DNA from: Clostridiales bacterium UBA1389
GTDB taxonomy: Bacteria; Bacillota; Clostridia; Oscillospirales; CAG-382
Direction: 5' to 3'
DNA: 5,044 nt
Assembly: GCA_002305335.1 (NCBI GenBank)
Contig: DBQR01000038.1
Span: 18,415 to 23,458 of the forward strand
Part shown: positions 1 to 5,044 of the stretch, piece after piece
Numbering within the stretch: the stretch's first letter is position 1
How the letters are laid out: each line of letters starts with the position of its first letter
The notes under the pieces: generated by a model
Databases searched by the model: none
What the model was told of the DNA's origin: nothing
The model's input: only the letters and a program-made list of their open reading frames with translations
Made by a program: the position numbers and the translations under genes

Positions 1-1
1 T

Positions 2-670
2 AAGGAAATAATCGCCTCCGGCGTATTAGGGAAGATTGCCCAGATTAATATCCAGTTCAACGGCTTTGCAAGACGGTGGGACTGGCAGTGCCTGCTGGAA
101 CGCAACGGGGGCGCCCTTGCCAACACCGGTCCCCATCCCCTTGACCAGGCGTTGAATTTACTGGATATGTATGACGGTATGCCCGATGTTTTCTGTAAAA
201 TGGAGGGTCTTAATGTTTTCGGTAATGCCGAGGACTACTGCAAGCTTATCCTCACCGCCCCCGGCAGACCCCTTATAGACCTTGAAATCTCCTCCGCAGA
301 CGCTTATCCTTTGTTTACCTATAAAATCCACGGCTCCAACGGGGGCTTAAAGGGCAATATGTCCCATATCGACTGGAGATATTTCAAACCGGAGGAAGCT
401 CCCGCTCAGGAAAACATACCCGGAACCCTCTACACCACCCCCGAAAAATATCCCGCCTACTGCGGCGAAACTTTAAAGTGGTATGAGGAAAGCTGGGACG
501 GGGACCCCCAGGCCCCCTTCATTCAGGCGGTCAGGATTTATTACGACCAGATTTACCGGTTGTTTATCGAGGGAATCCCCCACGACGTTCGTCCTGAGCA
601 TGTAAGGCAGCAGATTGCCGTAACCCGGGAAGCTCACCGGCAGAACAGTCGGTTCGACTATAAATTTTAA
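2..670 (+). CDS. Gfo/Idh/MocA-family oxidoreductase, C-terminal part (5' end outside the window)
   Basis: The reading frame is open from the window edge to TAA at 668-670 and gives 222 residues with no start, so the gene begins upstream. Family members usually have about 350-390 residues, so the N-terminal Rossmann NAD(P)-binding domain is missing here. What remains matches the C-terminal alpha/beta domain: RWDWQ at residues 25-29, then NGGALANTGPHPLDQALNLL (35-54), the conserved segment carrying the family's His and Asp (H45, D48). Further on are GRPLIDLEIS and GSNGGLKG, and a helical C-terminus around EGIPHDVRPEHVRQQI. Known for the family: cytosolic NAD(P)-dependent oxidation or reduction of sugars, inositols or related compounds. 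The substrate cannot be told from this part. A TTG at 152 could be mistaken for a start, but homology-like sequence continues upstream of it. A hairpin at 686-705 probably ends its transcript. Family assignment is confident; substrate unknown. Confidence 0.88.
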   Translation, partial: KEIIASGVLGKIAQINIQFNGFARRWDWQCLLERNGGALANTGPHPLDQALNLLDMYDGMPDVFCKMEGLNVFGNAEDYCKLILTAPGRPLIDLEISSADAYPLFTYKIHGSNGGLKGNMSHIDWRYFKPEEAPAQENIPGTLYTTPEKYPAYCGETLKWYEESWDGDPQAPFIQAVRIYYDQIYRLFIEGIPHDVRPEHVRQQIAVTREAHRQNSRFDYKF

Positions 671-685
671 ACATAAACGGTAAAT

Positions 686-705
686 GTCCGGCGTGCCGGA
701 CTTTT
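686..705 (+). terminator. Probable Rho-independent terminator after the oxidoreductase gene
   Basis: GTCCGG (686-691) and CCGGAC (696-701) form a perfect 6-bp GC-rich stem around the tetraloop CGTG, followed directly by TTTT (702-705). It starts 15 bases after the oxidoreductase stop codon, the usual place for an intrinsic terminator. The T tract is short (TTTTGCTGT), so termination may be incomplete and some transcript may read into the YitT gene. It could instead lie in the 5' leader of the downstream operon if that promoter sits inside the end of the oxidoreductase gene. Confidence 0.65.
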
Positions 706-734
706 GCTGTGTTAAGTCAAAATACGGGATATTT

Positions 735-1589
735 ATGAAAAGCAAAGTTATTAAAACAATAAAAAGTTATCTGCTTATTACCTTCGGCACCCTTATAATG
801 GCGGCGGGGATATACTTTTTCAAGTTTCCCAACAATTTCACCACCGGCGGGGTGTCGGGTCTTTCCCTGCTGTTAGGAAACATTGTCCCCGGCATATCAT
901 CGGGGATGTTCGTGTTGATAACCAACCTGGTTTTGCTGGTGCTGGGCTTTGCCTTTGTTGGCGGCTCCTTCGGCTTCAAGACGGTGTATTCCAGCCTTTT
1001 GTTTTCCTTCAGCATCGTGGTGTTTGAAAAGGTTTACCCCATGAATAAGCCCTTTACCGACCAGCCCTTTATGGAACTTATCTATGCGGTACTGCTGGTG
1101 GCGCTGGGTTCGTCAATTATTTTCAACTGCGGGGCGTCCTCCGGAGGCACCGATATAACCGCAATGATTTTGAAGAAATACACCGACCTTGACATCGGCA
1201 AGGCTTTGTTTGTTTGCGACGGGATTATAGCCACCTCTTCATTTTTCGTGTTCGGCATGAAAACCGGGATGTTCTCCCTGATGGGGCTTATAATCAAAAG
1301 CACCGCCATTGATGTGTTTATTGAAAACTTTACCTTGTGCAAGTTTTTCGTCATCGTCACCACCAAAAGCGAGGAAATCTGCGATTACATTATGAAAATC
1401 TTGAACCACGGCGCCACGGTGGCGGACGCCAAGGGAGCTTTCACCAACACCGGCAAAAAGCTGGTGTTCGTTGCCTGCAAGCGCAGCGAAGCGCTTCCCC
1501 TGAGAAAGAAAGTAAAACAGATAGACCCCGACGCTTTTACCTTTATAACCAACACCAGCGAAATTATCGGCAAAGGTTTCAGACAGTAA
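735..1589 (+). CDS. YitT-family integral membrane protein (YitT membrane domain + DUF2179)
   Basis: This 284-residue protein has the usual length and two-part layout of YitT-family proteins. The N-terminal part is strongly hydrophobic, with likely membrane segments near residues 11-30, 37-50, 57-77, 82-98, 113-131, 155-174 and 177-192. It carries the family's glycine-rich motifs TTGGVSG (36-42) and GASSGGTD (133-140). Residues about 203-282 form the soluble DUF2179 domain, including HGATVADAKGAFTNTG (225-240) and a basic stretch near 249-261. The family's function is poorly defined; it is often annotated as a membrane protein of unknown or transport-like role. I chose ATG 735: the in-frame ATG at 684 would place its first codons inside the terminator-like hairpin and add a non-hydrophobic 17-residue extension that does not look like the family. 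The Shine-Dalgarno is weak (GGG at 726-728). It is the first gene of a likely three-gene unit; the next gene starts 21 bases after its stop. Confidence 0.9.
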   Translation: MKSKVIKTIKSYLLITFGTLIMAAGIYFFKFPNNFTTGGVSGLSLLLGNIVPGISSGMFVLITNLVLLVLGFAFVGGSFGFKTVYSSLLFSFSIVVFEKVYPMNKPFTDQPFMELIYAVLLVALGSSIIFNCGASSGGTDITAMILKKYTDLDIGKALFVCDGIIATSSFFVFGMKTGMFSLMGLIIKSTAIDVFIENFTLCKFFVIVTTKSEEICDYIMKILNHGATVADAKGAFTNTGKKLVFVACKRSEALPLRKKVKQIDPDAFTFITNTSEIIGKGFRQ

Positions 1590-1595
1590 ATATAC

Positions 1596-1607
1596 GGAAG
1601 GGAAGAG
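1596..1607 (+). promoter_or_regulatory. Ribosome binding site of the metallophosphoesterase gene
   Basis: The purine run GGAAGGGAAGAG lies just before two consecutive ATG codons (1611 and 1614) and is the clearest Shine-Dalgarno-like sequence in the window. Its centre is about 8-10 bases from ATG 1611, which supports that start. It falls in the 21-base gap after the YitT gene, so the downstream gene can be translated independently within a shared transcript. Confidence 0.6.
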
Positions 1608-1610
1608 CTT

Positions 1611-3749
1611 ATGATGAAAATGGCCCAAAAGCTTTTATGTATTCTGCTATTCGGACTGATTATGCTGACCGCCTGCGCAACCGGCAACAACGATAATTTA
1701 TCAAAGGAAGAAAGTTCAAAGGATATGGAAAACACAAAAGAAATTTCGGAAATATCGGAAACATCGACGGAAAATTCCCAGATCGTTCGGGAATATATTC
1801 CGGTTTTAAGGTTTGCGGTGGTATCCGACACCCATATTACCACCGCCGGCACCAAAGAGGCGGAAAGGCTTAAAAAGCTGTTTGAAACGGCTTACGATTA
1901 TGCCTCGTCGGACAAAAACTACAACACCCTTGATGCGCTTATTATGGTGGGGGACATTACCGACAACGGCAACTTACCCCAATACAACGCCTTGAAGCAG
2001 ATTATCGCCAACAACATGAAGGCGGAAACAACCCTGATAACGGTTATGGGCAACCATGAATTTTACGGCGGCGGCATTTCCGTCTATAACGAGGCAATGG
2101 ATTCGGAACTTAACAAGGATATCGAAATAAAGGGCTTTCATTTTATAGGATTATCCCCCTCCGACGGGAACAGCTACGATTCGTCAAAAGCCTTTCTTGA
2201 AGAAGCCCTGGAAAATGCCTCCAAGGACAGCGGGAAACCCATATTCACCTTCCAGCACCACCATTTAAAGGACACAGTTTATGTTTCCTCCGAATGGTAC
2301 ACCTATTCGTCGGATATGCTGAAATCGGTGTACGGCAATTATCCCCAGGTTATTAACTTTTCCGGCCATTCCCACGGACCCATAAACAACCCCACCTCCA
2401 TCTGGCAGGGGGATTTCACCTGCCTGGGCACCGGTACGTTGGCTTATTTTGAAATGACTTCCGGCATGACCTACGGCACAATTCCCCCCAATGCCGCAAA
2501 CGCTGCCCAGTATTACATAGTTGAGGTGGATGAAAATAATCTGGTGCGGATACTCCCCTATAACATCCTTGCCAACGACTTTTTCAAAACCCCCTCCAAC
2601 ACCGACGGGGACGAATATCTTGTGTATTACATAGACATACCCTCCGGGGAAATGAATTACCGCCCCGGTGACAGGTATGAAAATTCGGATACACCCTATT
2701 TCGATGAAGACGCTACGGCTGAAATTACGGAAATAACCCAGAACACCTGCCTTATTACCTTCCCCCAGGCAAAGGACAACGACTGCATTTACAGCTACGA
2801 AATCGTTTTTCAGAGCGACAAGGGAAACCAAAACATCAAAAGCTTTTCGGAATACTACTTTGAGCCCATGCCCGAAACCCTTTCCTTCAGAGCTTCCGGC
2901 CTGAAGCAGAATACCGATTATACCGTAAGCGTTTATCCCGTTGACTGCTACGGTAAAAAGGGAAGCCCCATCGAAACCTATTTTACCACCCTTAAAGGGG
3001 TGGATGTAAAATATTCCTCCCAGAATCCCGTTACCTTTCACGGCACCTTCTGCGATTTCGAATCCCTTGAAAGCCTTAAGCTTTCAACAAGCACCTTTGC
3101 CTACGGGGGCAGTATCAACGGCGATGTGTTTGTGGGGGACTGGACCTCCGCCGGACTGAATGCCAATTCCAAGGCCGCCCTTGAAGGGGGAAAGGGCTAT
3201 AACGGCTCAACCGCCCTCGGGGTATGGTCTGAAGACGGTGTAAATCAGGGGCTGTACATCTTTGCCACCGGTGAAAATAAAAACACCAAGCTTTACCCCG
3301 ATGTAGATTATTTGCGGGTTTGGGCGGACTTTACCGGTCTTGATTTCAGAAAAGCCAACTTCGGTCTTGTTTCCCCCAACGGCGGACTGTTTACCACCGA
3401 TGAATTGGACGGCAGAAGCGACCTTTCCTTCTGGTATATGGCGGAAGGGTCCGACAAATGGGTGGAATACAAGCACGGCGGCGACGGCTGTTTCGGGGAT
3501 GTCCAGGATTCCTCGGTTAAAAATTTCAAGGGCTGGTTCGCCTTCCCGGTTAAGGATTTCGCCTACAGAAGCGGCACAGGTACGGTAAGCGAGGGCTCCG
3601 GCGTTGCCTATCACTACAACGAAATCGCGGGAATTTATATGTTCTGGGATTATTCCGACAACGGTTCGTATATCGGTAAAAAGTTTTACCTTGACGAAAT
3701 CCATATAGTCGCCGACTATACGGTATTTGAAGACTACGTTCAGAACTGA
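1611..3749 (+). CDS. Lipoprotein metallophosphoesterase (calcineurin-like) with FN3-like and unassigned C-terminal domains
   Basis: The 712-residue product starts with a lipoprotein signal peptide: K3, a hydrophobic core at residues 8-19, and lipobox LTAC (19-22), with C22 the likely lipidated residue. A Ser/Glu-rich tether follows (about 26-58). Residues about 65-320 are a calcineurin-like phosphoesterase with all five motifs in order: SDTH (72-75), GDITDNG (114-120), GNHE (147-150), HHH (216-218) and GHSH (252-255). D73, H75, D115, N148, a histidine of 216-218, H253 and H255 should bind a two-metal centre, so the enzyme looks active. Residues about 361-460 resemble a fibronectin type III domain (GLKQNTDYTVSVYPVD at 430-445, then a TYFTT-like end strand). 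Residues about 462-712 are aromatic- and glycine-rich and end in FYLDEIHIV (692-700), suggesting a jelly-roll, carbohydrate-binding-like fold; I cannot name the family. It should act outside the cell, anchored to the membrane, on a phosphate mono- or diester; the substrate is unknown. ATG 1611 and 1614 are both possible starts. Confidence 0.9.
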   Translation: MMKMAQKLLCILLFGLIMLTACATGNNDNLSKEESSKDMENTKEISEISETSTENSQIVREYIPVLRFAVVSDTHITTAGTKEAERLKKLFETAYDYASSDKNYNTLDALIMVGDITDNGNLPQYNALKQIIANNMKAETTLITVMGNHEFYGGGISVYNEAMDSELNKDIEIKGFHFIGLSPSDGNSYDSSKAFLEEALENASKDSGKPIFTFQHHHLKDTVYVSSEWYTYSSDMLKSVYGNYPQVINFSGHSHGPINNPTSIWQGDFTCLGTGTLAYFEMTSGMTYGTIPPNAANAAQYYIVEVDENNLVRILPYNILANDFFKTPSNTDGDEYLVYYIDIPSGEMNYRPGDRYENSDTPYFDEDATAEITEITQNTCLITFPQAKDNDCIYSYEIVFQSDKGNQNIKSFSEYYFEPMPETLSFRASGLKQNTDYTVSVYPVDCYGKKGSPIETYFTTLKGVDVKYSSQNPVTFHGTFCDFESLESLKLSTSTFAYGGSINGDVFVGDWTSAGLNANSKAALEGGKGYNGSTALGVWSEDGVNQGLYIFATGENKNTKLYPDVDYLRVWADFTGLDFRKANFGLVSPNGGLFTTDELDGRSDLSFWYMAEGSDKWVEYKHGGDGCFGDVQDSSVKNFKGWFAFPVKDFAYRSGTGTVSEGSGVAYHYNEIAGIYMFWDYSDNGSYIGKKFYLDEIHIVADYTVFEDYVQN
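1740..1766 (+). repeat. Three tandem 9-bp in-frame units in the lipoprotein tether
   Basis: GAAATTTCG, GAAATATCG and GAAACATCG follow one another exactly and encode EIS-EIS-ETS (residues 44-52 of the metallophosphoesterase lipoprotein). The units differ only at one or two central bases. Being in frame and in a low-complexity tether, they are probably products of slippage or small duplication tolerated in a flexible linker. Confidence 0.7.
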
Positions 3750-3752
3750 TTT

Positions 3753-5039
3753 ATGATATTTACCAAAAGATTAATTTTACTCTTAACCTTGATAGCTTTA
3801 TCCGCTTTGGCGGTATCCTGTATATCAGATAAACCGGCTTCCGGAGAGACAACCTCGGAAGACCATAGCATTAAAAGCGTTGACGGTATTTCTTCGGTTG
3901 CGGATGAAACAAGAACGGAAGATAGCATAAATTCCGAAAATGCTTACTCCGAAGAAACATCGGATGAGGTATCTGAGGAAATATCGGAGGAAACCAGCGA
4001 AAATGCCGAGTGTTTTCATCCGGACGGCAGTATAGTCGTTATTGACAAATACACTTATTACGACAAGGGCCTGTCCCGCTTTATCTGTCCCGACTGCGGC
4101 TATACATATGACATCGAAACCGAAAAGGTTATAAAGACAGGAAAAACCTCCTTTACCTATGAGGAAACGGCTGAGGTGCTTTCGGAGTTTGAAAACCGGT
4201 ACGGCTTACAGGTTGAAACCATAGGGACTACCGTTGAGGGGAGGAATATTTACTCCTGTATTTTGGGTAGCCTTAATTCCGGCCATCATGTTCTTATAGG
4301 GGCGGCAATGCACGGCAAGGAATATATGAACACCGCCCTGCTCCTTGACCTTATCGAGTACTACACCATCGGCGAGGGGGAAACCTACCGGGGGACACTC
4401 CTGTTTGACTATGTCGAAGACGTCTGCTTTCATATAATTCCCATGATAAACCCCGACGGGGTTACCGTATCCCAGAAGGGGGAGGCAACGGCGGTTGTTT
4501 CGAATTTCCTCCTTGACCGGGGGATATACCCCGAAAATTTAGCGGAATATTTCAGAATCTGGAAATCCAACGCCAACGGGGTGGATTTAAACCGCAACTT
4601 TCCGGCGGGCTGGGAGGAATATAAGGACACAATCGGAAAGCCCAACTACCGGCTTTACAAAGGTCCCGCTCCCGCCTCCGAACCTGAAACCGAGGCTCTT
4701 ATGGAATACACCCTGAAATATGACTTTGACGCGGTGGTGTCCTACCATTCCTACGGGGAGATAATCTACTGGAAATACGGAAACGACAAGTCCCTTATCG
4801 AAAAATGCCGTTTGCTTGCCAATGCGGTGGGAAACGCCACCAGATACCGGCCGGTAAGTCCCGAAAACGAGGTGGCGGCGGGCTACAAGGACTGGGCGAT
4901 GTCGGTGGGAATCCCCGCCCTGACAATAGAAACCGGGAACGTTGACACCCCACTTCCCGACAGCCAGTATAAAAAAATCTGGAACGAAAACTGGAAAGTG
5001 TTCGCCGTAATCGCGGATTGGGTTAAAAACAATTCTTAA
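3753..5039 (+). CDS. Lipoprotein M14-family zinc carboxypeptidase with N-terminal zinc-ribbon-like module
   Basis: The 428-residue product begins with a lipoprotein signal peptide (K5, R6, hydrophobic core 7-20, lipobox AVSC at 20-23, lipidated C23). A Ser/Glu/Asp-rich tether runs from about 24 to 86. Residues 87-115 hold C-x-H (C87, H89) and CPDC (C112, C115), a zinc-ribbon-like pattern. The M14 peptidase domain covers about 133-425: zinc ligands H187 and E190 in HGKE, H332 in SYHSYGE, NPDG (233-236), NGVDLNRNF (275-283, with N280-R281 matching the substrate-carboxylate pair) and TIETG (391-395), with E393 as catalytic glutamate. All catalytic residues are present. The family removes C-terminal residues or cleaves gamma-D-Glu/diaminopimelate bonds of wall peptides; the IWKSNANGVDLN stretch resembles the latter type, so a wall-peptide substrate is plausible but unproven. 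The start lies 3 bases after the previous stop, with no good Shine-Dalgarno, suggesting translational coupling. No other start fits the signal peptide. Confidence 0.92.
   Translation: MIFTKRLILLLTLIALSALAVSCISDKPASGETTSEDHSIKSVDGISSVADETRTEDSINSENAYSEETSDEVSEEISEETSENAECFHPDGSIVVIDKYTYYDKGLSRFICPDCGYTYDIETEKVIKTGKTSFTYEETAEVLSEFENRYGLQVETIGTTVEGRNIYSCILGSLNSGHHVLIGAAMHGKEYMNTALLLDLIEYYTIGEGETYRGTLLFDYVEDVCFHIIPMINPDGVTVSQKGEATAVVSNFLLDRGIYPENLAEYFRIWKSNANGVDLNRNFPAGWEEYKDTIGKPNYRLYKGPAPASEPETEALMEYTLKYDFDAVVSYHSYGEIIYWKYGNDKSLIEKCRLLANAVGNATRYRPVSPENEVAAGYKDWAMSVGIPALTIETGNVDTPLPDSQYKKIWNENWKVFAVIADWVKNNS
3948..3995 (+). repeat. Four degenerate 12-bp in-frame units in the M14 lipoprotein tether
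   Basis: Four consecutive 12-base units encode SEET, SDEV, SEEI and SEET (residues 66-81), followed by the related SENA. The units share the pattern TCNGANGAAANN at most positions but are clearly diverged. The stretch makes a strongly acidic, flexible spacer between the lipid anchor and the zinc-ribbon-like module. Confidence 0.65.
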
Positions 5040-5041
5040 TT

Positions 5042-5044
5042 ATG
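5042..5044 (+). other. Possible start codon of a next gene at the window edge
   Basis: ATG occupies the last three bases, 2 bases after the peptidase stop codon (TAA-TT-ATG). The previous junction in this gene set is almost the same (TGA-TTT-ATG), so another coupled gene may follow. No coding sequence is visible to test this. Confidence 0.25.

Noticed and set aside
659..664. TATAAA as a -10 box for the YitT operon
   Set aside because: No acceptable -35 box lies 16-18 bases upstream, and the sequence is coding for the oxidoreductase C-terminus.
152..670. Separate 172-residue gene starting at TTG 152
   Set aside because: The frame is open to the window edge, and conserved oxidoreductase sequence (RWDWQ, GPHPLDQ) lies upstream of the TTG.
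704..733. Promoter with TTGCTG (704-709) and GATATT (728-733)
   Set aside because: The match is poor and transcription would start downstream of ATG 735.
684..734. Upstream in-frame ATG at 684 as the start of the YitT gene
   Set aside because: Its first codons would lie inside the terminator-like hairpin, no Shine-Dalgarno precedes it, and the extra 17 residues are not family-like. ATG 735 gives the usual length.
1337..1696. 119-residue + strand frame overlapping the YitT end and phosphoesterase start
   Set aside because: The His/Arg-rich product is typical of an out-of-frame reading of real genes and lacks a ribosome binding site.
1385..1855. 156-residue minus-strand frame across the YitT/phosphoesterase junction
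   Set aside because: It overlaps two well-supported genes and shows no motif; the composition looks like an antisense shadow.
2265..3041. 258-residue open frame on the minus strand
   Set aside because: It lies entirely inside the phosphoesterase gene, has no recognisable domain or ribosome binding site, and is explained by the codon use of the + strand gene.
3207..3704. 165-residue minus-strand frame
   Set aside because: It is fully antisense to the C-terminal domain of the phosphoesterase and carries no signature of its own.

Overview
The window looks like a piece of a Clostridia-type Firmicute chromosome (Gram-positive, probably anaerobic). This is inferred from protein style only: a YitT-family membrane protein with a DUF2179 tail, two Ser/Glu-rich lipoproteins with lipobox signal peptides, and an oxidoreductase of the kind common in gut and rumen Clostridia. 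All genes lie on the + strand and coding density is very high. The only non-coding gap above about 25 bases is 671-734. No tRNA, rRNA, CRISPR array, insertion sequence, integrase or phage gene was seen.

Layout. (1) Positions 2-670 hold the C-terminal 222 residues of a Gfo/Idh/MocA-family oxidoreductase whose NAD(P)-binding N-terminus lies upstream of the window. (2) The gap 671-734 contains a compact GC-rich hairpin followed by TTTT (686-705), best read as the terminator of that gene. (3) Positions 735-1589 encode a complete 284-residue YitT-family integral membrane protein. (4) After 21 bases and a good purine-rich ribosome binding site, 1611-3749 encodes a 712-residue lipoprotein: a calcineurin-like metallophosphoesterase with all five metal-binding motifs, then a fibronectin type III-like domain and an unassigned beta-rich C-terminal domain. 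(5) Only 3 bases later, 3753-5039 encodes a 428-residue lipoprotein: an acidic Ser/Glu linker, a small CxH...CxxC zinc-ribbon-like module and an M14-family zinc carboxypeptidase domain. An ATG at 5042-5044, 2 bases after that stop, may begin another gene.

Working together. Genes 3-5 are closely spaced with no terminator between them and probably form one transcription unit. The two lipoproteins share one plan (lipobox, acidic Ser/Glu tether with in-frame short DNA repeats, metal-dependent hydrolase), so they probably act together on the outer face of the membrane. One would cleave a phosphate ester and the other a peptide, with cell wall material or scavenged extracellular substrates as plausible targets. 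The substrates, and the link to the YitT protein, cannot be determined from sequence. Nothing here is clearly a new defence or mobile system. The most unusual points are the pairing of the two secreted hydrolases and their unassigned accessory domains.
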